A stretch of 64,000 nt of DNA from Lophius americanus. Its lineage: Eukaryota; Chordata; Actinopteri; Lophiiformes; Lophiidae. The translations under genes were made by a program, and so were the position numbers. This document shows, one piece after another, positions 1 to 10,965 of this stretch; position 1 is the stretch's first letter, and each line of letters opens with the position of its first letter. The stretch is from assembly GCA_037951165.1 (NCBI GenBank), contig JBBDHG010000015.1, positions 1,473,501 through 1,537,500 of the forward strand, written 5' to 3'. The notes beneath the pieces are model-generated. The model was not told where the DNA came from. It saw only the letters and a list, made by a program, of their open reading frames with translations, and did no database searches.

Positions 1-65
1 TTTCCTACTCAAAAAATGAGTGAACTATTTGTGAATCAGTTCAATACTGCTGTTTGTCCCTGCAG

Positions 66-199
66 TTTCCTGCCAGCTGAACCTGACTGGACCAGAAGGC
101 TACATAGAGGCTCCACCCCAGTCCACCTCTGCTTTTCATTCCCCTGTGGACTGCAGCTACATCATCACTGTTTACATGGGCTATGGCGTGGAGGTCCAG
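66..199 (+). CDS. sez6: Coding exon: N-terminal half of a SEZ6-family CUB domain
   Basis: The exon follows a pyrimidine-rich acceptor ending in TGCAG and ends CAG|GTAAGA, a strong donor. It is 134 nt: two bases completing a split codon, then 44 codons, ending in phase 0. The peptide starts SCQLNLTGPEGYIEAPP and ends in a TVYMGYGVEVQ block. That spacing, with Cys at peptide positions 2 and 29 (the first CUB disulfide) and an N-glycosylation sequon (NLT), matches the first CUB domain of SEZ6/SEZ6L/SEZ6L2. These are neuronal type I membrane proteins; family knowledge links them to dendrite growth, synapse formation and complement modulation. It pairs with the exon at 55506-55695, which completes the domain. 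Earlier exons lie left of the window. The SEZ6 paralogue is preferred over SEZ6L because of the LMRG and IRF residues in the next exon, but the paralogue is inferred; the family is secure. Confidence 0.87.
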
Positions 200-1500
200 G
201 TAAGAGATCGTTGTTGATAAACTTACTTCTGCTTGATGTGTTATCAGGCAAAGAGGCTGGGTATTTATCTTTAACACATGAGGTCTGTAGTTGGTTTGAG
301 AGTAATAGAAATGTAAAAACATAAGATGTGAGAATAAGAGAGAAACCCCTGGACAGAAGGAGCACAACACTAACTGGAGTAAAGAATAATGATACCTGAG
401 TGTTGGTGGATAGGGAGTGAAACCCACCAAGTAAAGGTTGAGTCCTCCACCTGGTCAAGGCTTCATCCATTCTAAAATGGTTCCAACAGCTTCTCTGATG
501 TAATCAAACCTGATTGATTTCATATCCATTGGCTGTAACAGTATGTGTCGTTCTCAAATGTTCCTTCCTGTACCCTAATGGAACATGTACTGCAAAAAAA
601 GCATTTAGTCACAGTTTTCCCTTGAAACTCCTCCTATACAAGCCATTACAGGAAACTCTGTGGAAAGACATCTTAGCAGGGAGGAGAAAGGAGAAAGGGT
701 GGAATGGTTACTTCTGCTGATGATGAAATGAAGAGAACTAGTTTTTGAAATAGTGGCGTCTCAAATTTTCTTGTTCACATGCTACATACAAGTTCAATGG
801 TAACAATCTGCAAACCAAGACTGTATTTGTTAAATAAACATTTTCAGATATACTTAATATCAGGATCACCTGGAAATGTTTAGTCGAATGAGACGGTCGC
901 CGTCCTGATCCCTGAATGAGCAGCACTCCAACATGCTGGCAGCAAGACAATTTCTTTCACCCCACTGTTGTCTTTTTCTGATTTTACTCATTTAGAGACA
1001 TTACCAGTTTAAATCCCTCCACATGACCTTGAAGTGAGTGGACTGAATCCCTGTTTCAGTTTGTAAATTATATGTAGAGGCTACTACTTTAATGTACTCT
1101 CCATTTAATCCAGAATATAGTGTTAATTACAGTGGAAGGTCCTTTCCTTTTGGCAGATGAAAGGGTAAATCTACACTCCTTGCTTCCCAGTGTTCTTCTA
1201 CTTCAAACTGACATAAATTCAACTAACCTTCGGCTTTTGAGATTTTATTCCTGCCCAATCACCAACCCCACCCCTACCCTCACATCTGATGATAATTTTG
1301 CTTTAGTATATTTCATTAAGACACTGAAGAAGAACCATGCATTCTGTTTTACTGTTACTTTTGCATGGGATTTTAGTGAAGACATTTATTTTCTAGACCT
1401 TTTGAAGCTCATCACTCAGTGCTTTCTAACCCTGAGGAGAGGACAGTTACTGGGCTATGGGAATTGTTTTCCAAAAGTAATTTCCACGACAGACGAATAA
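200..1500. other. Intronic sequence, nothing recognised
   Basis: This is intron directly downstream of the first exon. Open frames here, including one of 126 codons at 1120-1500, have no recognisable domain, and their composition matches surrounding non-coding DNA. No transposon signature was recognised. Confidence 0.5.
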
Positions 1501-2115
1501 CAAGATAGATGTCCTCGAGTTGATTCACATGCACCAAATTTGATCCTATAGTTGGACATTTATAACCGGCATTTGGATCTATATTTGTCTCTCACTAACG
1601 TCTATGTGGGTCAAAAATTTTTAGATGGACTATGAAATAGTTGAGTTATGTCCGTAAGACCATATTTTTTGTGAAAAAAGATCCCCCTAGCGAGTAAAAT
1701 GTCAACTACTAGAAATAAAATATGCTATATACAAGATATTTCTCCTCAAGTGTAGTAACTTGGAACACGGATTACGACTTTATAATTGTTGGTGTGATTT
1801 ATTCCAAATTTGATGAATATGACGGCTTGAGGAAATCTATCTTATATATAGCATTATTATTATCCTTAACTGCTTATCCTGTTCGGGGTCGATCGGGCTG
1901 GAGATTATTCCAGCTGACATTGGGTCAGGGACAGTGTAGGCCCTGGGATTTTACTCTAATAGTTCATATTTTACTCTTGGAAAGATATAACTATTAAATT
2001 ATATTTAATTTAAGGAGTTCAATCGGGGGCTTTTAAGCAGGTTTTTTGGGACTTTTCCAGTGATATACCCTTGCTATCCGGGTTGACGGTGTAGGCCTTG
2101 TATTTAGAAGTCAAG
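1501..2115. repeat. Interspersed repeat family A, copy 1 (rearranged)
   Basis: Blocks shared with the other family A copies include CTCGAGTTGATTCACATGCA near 1514, a block meaning 'the coming of the AGTAAAATGTCAACTACTAG type' near 1695, and on the other strand ACTCTAATAGTTCATATTTTAC near 1955. Both orientations occur, so this copy is rearranged. A fragment of another repeat (1868-1945) is nested inside it. The end near 2000-2100 shares the GGAGTTCAATCGGGG and GTAGGCCT blocks with the copy at 10555-10965. Confidence 0.6.
1868..1945 (-). repeat. Fragment of a teleost SINE-like repeat (GGATAAGC end)
   Basis: On the minus strand it reads from CAGCTGG through GACCC to CAGGATAAGCAGTTA. This is the 3' end of a repeat very common in fish genomes, where 'gctgggataggctccagc' is followed by 'ggataagcggtta'. 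Related fragments are at 7443-7525, 24575-24740 and 49690-49915. Confidence 0.55.
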
Positions 2116-4319
2116 TTGTTCATTGGAAATGACAGCATGTCCTACACATAAAAAAAACTCTTTAAGCTGTGAGCCAGAAATTGACAATGTGTTGAACAAT
2201 TACTGCCTTAATAAAGCTTAAATAAGGACTTCAGAGAAGCTTGTCTCCTGTTCAGGAGAGCCAAACTCCCCTTTGCTCTTCAGTAATTTGTCTCCAGACT
2301 TCAGTACTATAGGTGTGAGAGTCTGAGAAAAGGCTTTAAATTTAAGCTGATAAGACCTGGCTGAAGCCAGTGGCTCTTTTATCTTAGATCTTGTGCATAA
2401 ATGTTACCAAATGTAAATGTAAATCATTAGATATTCTAACCACAAATCCAATTTATTTCGTCAACAGGGATGTCTAACAGACAAATGATGTATGACATGA
2501 GAGGATTCTGTGTCAATGTATATGACACACCATGGTTTTGTATCTCCTGTTTAAGTTTGCAGGTTCTTTTCCCTGGTCACCTTTACTCCTCCTGCTTTTG
2601 CTTTACATTTCCCAGCCTTATGGGTTGATTCGTGCATCCTACTGCATGTGTGTCTTTTGAGCTTTAATTCCTGATCCCCACTTCCCAATTTATAGGAAAA
2701 TAATGTTTGAATTGAATAGTAACTTTTTCGTATGTGGTTTGGACCTCCACTTCCATCTGGGGCCTGACAATTAGAAAGTTTGGATAGTAATTCTGTATTA
2801 TGATCATGAAAGTTCATATAACAATACAAACCAAAAACTGTTGTCATGTCATTTGGGCTATAGTCTGTCATTTCCTTTTGAGAGTTTCTTGTGCAGTCTC
2901 CCTGTGAGTATACGGTTTTAAGTTATTGAATCCCTGCTCCAGTCCTTGGACCTTGTTTCCTTTTATTGATTACTATGTTTTGCAGACCATACTTTGAACT
3001 TGTTTGACTTCTTAATTTTTTTCATCTCTTTGCCTTCCTCAATCTGACCAAAGGAAGTTCCTCAGGCTAAATCATTCACTCTCTGAATTGCAACTGATCT
3101 ATCTCAGATGTCTATAATTAATCCCCACATGCAATCTTTAATATAATTGACTTTTTCGCCTTGCCAGCGCAGATTTAAACCTCAGATGAGCACCCAAAAA
3201 TGTGCTCAAAGATGAGTATTAGGTTCACATACTTTGCTCTCATCATAAAGGGTTGCTGCATTTCATACAGAGGAGGGGAAATGGATGGAGAGCACATGTT
3301 CATTGTTATCTTCTTTAAAATGACTTTAGTAGCTTAGGAGCTAAAAGTCCATCTTTTTTCTCAGTGAAATAATGACCAGCCTTAACTCAGCAAAGAATAT
3401 AAGGCTGCACTGAGCCATCAATTTCCTGCAGAAGCACTTAATGACTTAATTTACAAAATAAATTGCTAAAAGACAGACAATGTTAAATTCGAACTTCCGT
3501 TCCTTGAATTCTGAGAGGAGAAATGGTGCAAACAAGCATCAGCCGTGGAAATGCTCGATGGAAAACCAATGTCACCTATAAAAATGTGTTTGGCCCGTAT
3601 ACAATGGCAGGTGCTCTAAATGATTACAGCCACTCTATCCACTCTAGGGCATTCAGAGTCGTTTTGAAGAGTCTGACCTTTTTGGGAAGGCTTATGTGAT
3701 GATTTAAGTAGCGCCCTTGTCTCTAGCTGAAAACTGCCTCATCCACATGATTAACTCCAGGAGCTTTGCTTCCTGACGCTCATAAAATATACAATGGCCA
3801 TTACGCCACTGACCTTCCAGATGCCTGGCCCAATATATTTCAAGTGAAAAATGAATATGTGGTTGCAAATCTTTGTCAGTGATGTCTCCCAGCTGCTCCC
3901 TGTCAGTGGAGATGTGGCAAGAAAAGGGAAAGGAAGGGGAAAGCAAAGAAGAAGAGAGGATGGCATGAAAAAAATAACACTGTTCTGTAAGAACCACACG
4001 GACGTTGCCATGCAAAGAGCGGTGCCATCTGCTCATCATTCCACGTACATGATCACGCAGACACACTCTGATCAAACCACGACCTTCCAATAAGTGGATG
4101 ACGACGCTTCTTCCTTATTAACAGCTGGCTTCCAACATTTTGACACATTAACATTTGAGCATTATCATATTCATGTGCATAGGTCATGTTTTATTGAACT
4201 AAAAGTCGGGATATTTCAGTCTTTTCAAGGACATCAAACAACTAAGCCTACGCTCTCCTCCCTGACACCAAGGGTTTATCCCTGAAAGATCCCCAATCCC
4301 CTGCATTGTACAAGCAATC
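2116..4319. other. Intronic sequence, nothing recognised
   Basis: This appears to be single-copy intron with no transposon motif I can name. Overlapping open frames around 3704-4093 on both strands (up to 128 codons) look like chance ORFs: no domain is evident and no splice-bounded exon is apparent. Confidence 0.45.
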
Positions 4320-4895
4320 CCCCTGACTGAACTCCTCAAATAAAATGTTAAAAATTAGGTCCACAGTACATAAAAACTCCCCCCGTGAGTAAAATACGAA
4401 ATTAGTGTAAAAAGTTAAACAAACGAAATAGTTCTACTCGATTTGATTCATTTGCAACAAATCTGGACAAAATCGGGCCAACGATTGAAAAATTATTGAT
4501 CGAAAACTTTTGGAGATAAAGTTCCCTTTAGTGTCAGGGACACATTTGAATAACTTAACGTTTTTTATGTAATGTACAGAAAACATGTTTTGTTTTTTTT
4601 ACTTTAAAAAGCTCCTCATAGCTTGTAAAATATGAACTGCTAGAGTAAAATATGATATTTACCAGATAAATCTCCTCGAGCCAATGCAAATGCACCAATT
4701 TTCAGCATCAATCTAGTTCTTCGTCACACTAAGGTCTAAGGGGTATAAAATTTGAAAACTATCCATGAAATATTTTTTGTTATCCCAACAACAGGAAGTA
4801 TCTGCGGCAGCGGACATGGATGCCAGGGCACTGATGACAATTCCATAATATCCCTGACTCTCCATTGATATAATTAGCAAGATTTCGAAACCAAT
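4320..4895 (-). repeat. Interspersed repeat family A, copy 2
   Basis: This is the reverse complement of family A. Two successive internal units are visible: the CTCGATTTGATTCATTTGCA block near 4438 recurs in diverged form near 4676, about 240 bp later. The copy ends with the GGCAGCGGACATGGATGCC type of GC-richer terminus near 4810, followed by ATTCCATAATATCCC. Confidence 0.65.
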
Positions 4896-5831
4896 TTCGA
4901 GACGCACACCTTTAGGACCTCTAAAAAGAATTTGTGAAATTTAAATGAATTCAGGCAAACAGTTTTGAGGTGTCACTGTTAGATTGATTTATTGATACCC
5001 CAAACAAACCACGGTCAACTTTAAATGCTCCCTTTGGAGAGGAAATGGGGACTTATAATACAGGTTTTAGCTATGCAGCTCTGGATATACATATCAAAAG
5101 GGTAAGCCATCTGTAGCCTGTTTCTCTCTTTATCAAATTTCCGTTGACTCTTTTTTTTTTTTACATTCCTATTAATAAAATAATTCTGGCATCAATTATT
5201 TCTCACAGTTTGCATTGCAGTTGACAGCATGGCTTTAATTAAGCAGAATATTGCACAGATTTATTGTCAAAATTGACAACGTTTTTTAAGCACTGGAGGA
5301 GCTCTTGAACTTATCTTTATCCACAGTTATCAATATAAAAACCATACTGCAGGGATGGACGGGCCTGTTTTCCGAGTAGAGCACAATGTCAGTGAGGTCA
5401 TGGTCTGAATAACAAACCTGACAGTTTGAGCTCATAAATCTAGTGCATTGGCTTCACTTGATCACGTAATATGTAGACCTAAATAAGAGCAATAAGGTCT
5501 AACACAGTTGTGGAACAACCTGAATTCACCTGACAGAGAAGAAATATGGTACTAGTAAAGCTTTTAACAGAAAGCCATTTGTTTTATCAACTCAGCGACA
5601 CCTGGAAAGTAAATAGACATTAAAAAAAAGAACGTAGTCCTGTTCTCCTTCACAAAAACTTCTACCTTGTAGTGAAGTCATCAGTCGGACCGGGTATCTT
5701 CCTTTTTGATCTAACCAGGGAACTTCAGCAACAGAAATAATCACCAAACGAGTGATAAGTCTGTCTGAGGTTTACGCAGCTCTGTAGATGATGAAGACTG
5801 ACCCACAACAATCACGACTCTTTGATTGAGG
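4896..5831. other. Intronic sequence, nothing recognised
   Basis: AT-rich intron with no open frame of interest and no repeat family recognised. Confidence 0.45.
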
Positions 5832-5990
5832 AGTGCTGTTGTTCAGAAGGTAGAGTGGATCTCCCACTAATCTGAAGGTCTGCTCCAATTAAACGTTGAT
5901 GTCCTTAGACAAGAAACTGAACCCTAAATTTCTCCTGATGGCTGTTCCATTGGTAAATGGGTTTTGTGTTATAGTGGTGTGATGCAACCT
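5832..5990 (+). repeat. tRNA-derived SINE fragment
   Basis: The segment TCAGAAGGTAGAGTGGATC, then CACTAATCTGAAGGTC, and further on GACAAGAAACTGAACCC, follows the usual layout of fish tRNA-derived SINEs: a tRNA-like head with '...GGTAGAGCGG...AACCGGAAGGT...', then '...GGGCAAGATACTGAACCCC'. The internal B box is mutated. Confidence 0.6.
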
Positions 5991-6042
5991 GGTTTTAACC
6001 GGCACAGCATATGATATGTATTGCTTTATCCATCCTTCCCTT

Positions 6043-6232
6043 TTCCACCGCTTATCTAGGTTAGGGTTAGGGTTAAAAGGGGCTTTCTAAACATTCTATT
6101 CCCAAGCAACATTTTCCGGCTCATCCTTGGGGATCCTGAGGCCAGATTAGATATACTGTACATTCAATCCAGTGAATTCTGGGTCTAACCCGGGGTCTCT
6201 GTCCAGTTAGATATCCCATCAGCCTGGGGGTA
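6043..6232 (-). mobile_element. LINE 3' end fragment (same family as 20990-21305)
   Basis: The + strand reads CCACCGCTTATCTAGG, then GGGGATCCTGAGGCC, then TGGGTCTAACCCGGGGTCTC. This is the reverse complement of a widespread fish LINE ORF2 C-terminus ('RPRGRPRTRW...YVSRLAWERLG') followed by the GGATAAGCGG tail. The coding frame is destroyed. The short TTAGGG-like run at 6059-6075 is part of this decayed tail. Confidence 0.65.
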
Positions 6233-7442
6233 AAGCGTTGTGGTCACACAATGTCAATAAAATAAAATGAATAAAATTTGAACTATGGCCAAAGAACGCG
6301 CCCCCAAGACGCTTAACGAGCCGCTCATCTGCTTCGAGAGAGAGAGGCAAAGGTAGAGAGAGAGAGAGATGCTGAGCCTTACCCGCAGGTGTGTGAAAAT
6401 ATAAATCTGGAATCTTCGATCACTACACTAAACAGAGAGAGGAGGACTGTCTCTGCCTCAGGTTATTCTAGGTATTTCATTCATTTTTAATTAGAAGTAA
6501 GTTTTTGTAGTATGTGTCCAAACTGGACCTTCAGTGAAACGAATTCTCCCGCTACAGTCTTGATTTACTGTCATTCATTGACGTTGTTACCACTTTCTTC
6601 CACTTTATAAATTCATGTCTGATGAACAGGACGCAAACTGAGCTGGTGGTCACAATTTCGCAAGTCGAAATCAATGCTCAAATATCAATATATATTTATA
6701 TAGACAATTTGCATATAATAATATCAGTTTATATATTTAATTCATAAACAGCGGAATATTGTAGGACACAATACATGTTCCAAAAAATGTTGACAGAGAA
6801 GTAGGCTCAAACAGTAAAAATAATAATCATGTGATTATGAATAATAGTATTTTACTGCTTTATATTTGGTTATTGATGATTATATACTAAATTAATTATT
6901 TGATGGGTCTTTTCATATACCAATACAAATATTATCACAATTAAACCATAAATATGACAAGTAAGCAAATCAAAAGCAGTTGGATTAAATCATTTTTATT
7001 TATTTATTTTTTATTTTTTACCTTTTTGTGTTTGACGCATGTACCTGCAGGTACACATACATATAACCATGGGTGTGGGGGTACCATAACTAAATTCTAA
7101 AATAACTAATGTGGTTCGAGTAGGCTTTGAAAATAATACAGTCTATTAAGTGTCTTGGTTCCTAACCGAGGCGATGATCCCACTTGACAAGGAACTCCTC
7201 CTCTCTCCTGCAGTCTTCAATCACTCAGTGCATGCTGGGTATCAGGACTCGACATCCTCTAGTCCATTATGACACCTTGCATTGATGGCAAGGCATTGAT
7301 TTTAGTTCATTCTGTCATCAAGCAATAGCAGACAGAAACTACACTGAAATATTGAGGTGGGGAGAATAATCATTCAATGAACATTCAAGCCTCAATTAAA
7401 GAGTTTGCAATAAAGCAGACATGATAGCTTTATTGCGATCCT
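6233..7442. other. Intronic sequence with a short GA-rich microsatellite
   Basis: An interrupted (GA)n tract lies at about 6336-6369. The rest, including the very AT-rich stretch 6680-7020, shows nothing recognisable. Confidence 0.5.
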
Positions 7443-7525
7443 ATCAATCCATTCATTTTCTGCAACTGCTTATCCGGTTCAGGAGTTGCAGGTGGACTGG
7501 AGCCTATCCCATTGGATATTAATAC
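7443..7525 (-). repeat. Fragment of a teleost SINE-like repeat (GGATAAGC end)
   Basis: The + strand carries CTGCAACTGCTTATCCGG, then GGACTGGAGCCTATCCCA. Reverse-complemented, this is the 'gggataggctccag...ggataagcagttgcag' end of a common fish repeat. It abuts the left side of the Tc1-like remnant and may have removed that element's left terminal repeat. Confidence 0.6.
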
Positions 7526-7539
7526 AATACTCACAACAC

Positions 7540-8560
7540 ATAACACATAATCATCACAGTGTAACTCCAAGTCAATCACACCTCCGGGATATCAGCCTGT
7601 TCAGGCAGGATGGAAATAATGATTGTGAATCAATTTAGCCTGATGTTGTGCAAATGGGAAAGACGACAAGTAGAAAGGAGAGGCATTACTGAGACAACCC
7701 CTATTAAGGAATGGTTTTGCAGGTGGTGGCCACAGACCATATCCCCCTCTACATCCTTTCTTGCTGATTATTGTCTAGTTTTGTGTTATTCCAGTGGCCT
7801 CACCACTAGTGGTAGCATGAGGCAGTATCGGCTGCCCACAGAAGTTGCTCAGGTAGTGCAGCTCCTCCAGGATGGCTCATCCATATGCGGCGTGGCCAGA
7901 AGGTGTCTCCCAGCACAGTGTTAGAACAATGGAGGAGATACCGGGAGACAGGCCAGTACACTAGGCAGAAGGACGGGGCTATAGGAGGGGCACAACCCAG
8001 CAGCAGGACCGCTATCTTCTCTTTTGTGCAAGGAGAAACAGGAGGAGCACTGCAAGAACCCTACAAAATGACTGCCAGAAGGCCAATCGTGTGCATGTTT
8101 CTGCCCAAACAGAAACAGAAACAGTCTCCATGAGAGTGGCACGAGGGCTCGACGTACACAAGTGGGGTGCTCACAACCAGGCACTGTGCAGCCAGATTGG
8201 CATTTGCATGAGAACAACGGAATTGGCAGATTCGCTAGTGGCGCGCTGTTCTCTTCACAGATGAGAGCAGGTTCACACTGAGCACATGTGACAGACTTAA
8301 GAGTCTGGAGACGCTGTGGAGAACGTTCTGCCGTCTGCAAAATCCTCCAGCATGACTGGTTTTTGGCAGTGGGTCAGTGACGATCAGGGGAGGCATATCC
8401 TTGGAGGGACGCACAGATCTCCACGTGCTAGCCAGGGGTTCCCTGTCTGCTGATAGGTACCGGGATGAGATCTTCAGACCCATTGTCAGACCGCATATTT
8501 CATTCACACAGATCTGGAATGTGTGATTTAAGTGATCCCTTTATTATTTTGAGTAGTGTA
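7540..8560 (+). mobile_element. Tc1/mariner-type DNA transposon remnant, internally deleted
   Basis: Starting with GTAACTCCAAGTCAATCAC near 7560, the sequence follows the layout of a common fish Tc1-like element: a leader, the transposase reading frame from 7817, then the right terminal repeat AAGTGATCCCTTTATTATTT (8531-8550) ending GAGTAGTGTA at 8560. Next to the end is TATA, as expected for a TA target. The copy is about 1.0 kb rather than about 1.5 kb because the C-terminal half of the transposase is missing: sequence jumps near 8502 from coding sequence straight to the 3' terminal region. The left inverted repeat is not found. Confidence 0.8.
7817..8507 (+). pseudogene. Tc1-like transposase pseudogene
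   Basis: The translation begins MRQYRLPTEVAQVVQLLQDG, a Tc1-type helix-turn-helix region. It shifts frame near 7900 into VSPSTVLEQWRRYRETGQY, the second helix-turn-helix. Further blocks are readable in other frames: FTDESRFTLSTCDR (the first catalytic Asp region, around 8255-8300) and EGRTDLHVLARGS followed by YRDEIFRPIVRP (around 8400-8495). Stop codons and frameshifts are numerous. The segment that would carry the second Asp and the Glu of the DDE triad is deleted, so the product cannot be active. Confidence 0.85.
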
Positions 8561-10554
8561 TATAATTAAAAATTATACTTTATTATATAGCTATTTGATG
8601 CAATTATTATTGGGATGGAAACTCTTTGAAAGGGGGGAGGGGCATTTACCCCATTGCCACGCACTGGGATTTCTGCTCCTGCCTCCTCTACACACCATTT
8701 TTCTTATTGAAGCTTTTAATTCATCACTGCTATCTTGTAGGAGTATTGAGTTTCACATAAAGGACTCGTGGAAACATGTTGGCATTGACGGACAATATGT
8801 TTAAAGTGCATTATTTATCTATTTTGAACATGGATCTAGCAGGAATGAGCCTACAGCTGGAAAAAATTGCCACTCTGCTGATTGATTAGGGCAAAGAGAA
8901 GAAGAGGAAATGTGCTTAAATGACACAATATCATGGACAAATGAACTGAAGCCAGGTAGTCTTTGGATCCCATTATCAGGCCTTCATTCACAGTTTAAAT
9001 GATGCCCTTGCATGACAGCGTGGGTAAACAAAAAAGGAAGGAAATAGAAGAAAAATGGAATAATCGAGGAGATGAGGAGAATTGGGGAAAAAAATCCATC
9101 ATAGGAACAGGAAGAAATAAGATAACAGGTTTATAGAGCAGGAGAGGGCCGATAAGGAAATCAGACAAGTAGAGAAGAGGAGGTGATAAGCAGACTACAA
9201 CCTGAGATAAAACTAATGCAGTCCTCTCTCTTCCAATTACTTTCATTATTAAAAATGACTCCAGCGTCCGGATGCTGCAGAACTGTTGTGGTTAATTAAT
9301 TGCTCATGGATTATCTGTCGTCGTCTTTTGTTTGTTCATGGACCTCTTTAGACGTACCTCAGGCAAAACGTCTATCCAACCTCTTTCTCTTAACGGACTG
9401 GAAAAGGCTCCTTCCCTGGAAAGATAAACAGACGAGGGATTTATGTTATGTTGTAAACATCACAGGCATCTGGTGGAGCTTTTAGGTCAATCTGAGTTTT
9501 TATACACTAAGAGGTCTGCTTCTAATTTGTCTTATCAGGGAATCAAACTCATTAATCTACTTCAGAGGTCGTCATTCGCCCTGGAGGATCGCAAAGACTG
9601 GATTGGATTGTCTTTTCTACAAGATAAGCCAGATTCTACTCCGATGCAAGTCTTTGATTAAGAGAGACTATTGAGTTGAGTTTTGACCCTTTTGAATCCC
9701 AAATTGAGCAGGAGATTAAAGCTCTTAGTTCTATAGTCACACCTTTTTGTGCTGCATCATTTTAGGTTATTGCACCAAATGTTCTGTACTTTGTCGGCCA
9801 GGCAAAAATCCATCATGTCATCTGAAGCACTTCTAGTTTTCCAGAAGAGTGAAGTGGGTTTGTTTGTATTTGTTTTATTGACAAATGACTGAAACCAGAA
9901 CAACCTAAATCTAGTCACTAATGAGGAGGTGCATCTGAAGAGCTTCAGGCAAGCACCTCAGTGATGTGTAGGAAGACCCATGTGGCCATTATAAAAATTA
10001 AGTGAGTGTCACACGAATGTCAGCTCTATGCTTATGAGTTAAGAAAAGTGAGACTGCTTGGATGAAGTTGGTGATCAAAAAACCATTTGCAGGCGTCATT
10101 AAAAGTAATATGGTACCACGATCCTAAATAAAACAATACCAATATTTCTTTTAATGATCCCTACCAGCCAAACCTCACCAGATGGCATATAACTAGAAAC
10201 CATAATAATAACATTGTGCATTCTGATTTATGCCTCTTTATCATTGCAGTATTTTAAATTATATAACAATGGGACACAGTGGAGTCATAACTCTCATAAA
10301 GAGGACATTAGTAGGGGACTTAACCCTCTAGCTCATAAAAACCAACCCGTGAGTGTGAATGAAGTTCATTTTTCACTTGGACCACACTGAAAAGATTGTG
10401 AAATGTGTTAAACTCAAATTCATTGGTTAGATTTATGATTCAGTCTTAATTTTCTTTTAATCTGAGAAAAAAAATTGGATTCACAGAAAGAAAAAGATAA
10501 CTGTTTAAACACAATTGTTATATCCCTGAAAAGTCAGGAATATTATAGAATCTT
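8561..10554. other. Intronic sequence, no firm assignment
   Basis: No confident feature. A stretch at 9300-9660 has two overlapping open frames (61 and 72 codons) with a vague resemblance to a LINE endonuclease-to-RT linker (a LFLLTDWKRLLP block). It is too weak to call. The remainder is AT-rich and unremarkable. Confidence 0.4.
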
Positions 10555-10965
10555 GACTGACACATCCGCTGCAGATCCTTCGTGGTAACTGCTTTACTCA
10601 AAAACAATTTCATCGATCATTTTCAAATGTTTTCCACAATAACTTTAGTCTGCGGAAGAAATTGATTTTATGACTTATCTCCCAAAGTTTTCGGGCCATT
10701 ATTTCTTTGTAGTTGGTCCAATTTAGTCCAAATTTGGCACATATGGATCGAGTCAGTGAGATCAATCTTGTAAATATTTTATATATATATGAATGACTCT
10801 AAAAGATCATAATAAACTTACTACGGGAACTTCATTTTGCAAAAAACATAACATCTGAGATTACTTCACATCTAATTTGAGGAGTTTCATCGGGGGGATT
10901 GCTTCTACAATGTGGGGGATTGAGGGCTTTTCGGGGATCGGCGTAGGCCTGGTTTTGACATTGTT
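10555..10965 (+). repeat. Interspersed repeat family A, copy 3
   Basis: It begins near CATCCGCTGCAGATCCTTCG and runs through TTTAGTCCAAATTTGGCACA near 10725 and GAGATCAATCTTGTAAATAT near 10768. It ends with GGAGTTTCATCGGGGGG and GGCGTAGGCCTGG. These blocks match the other forward copies at 21306, 31885 and 36825. Confidence 0.65.

Noticed and set aside
1120..1500. 126-codon plus-strand frame after the first exon
   Set aside because: No recognisable domain and it is not in frame with a plausible exon extension; treated as chance.
3704..4093. Overlapping frames on both strands up to 128 codons
   Set aside because: No domain, no matching splice structure, and simultaneous openness on both strands is typical of chance in a short unique segment.
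6059..6075. Interstitial telomere-like TTAGGG repeats
   Set aside because: Only about two and a half units, and they sit in the decayed tail of a LINE 3' end where a similar GGTCGGGT phrase is expected.
7921..8340. 139-codon minus-strand frame
   Set aside because: Antisense of the Tc1-like transposase pseudogene, which is readable on the plus strand.
9300..9661. Possible LINE endonuclease/linker coding region
   Set aside because: One short block resembles a LINE linker (LFLLTDWKRLLP), but neighbouring residues do not follow any family pattern, so it is not called.
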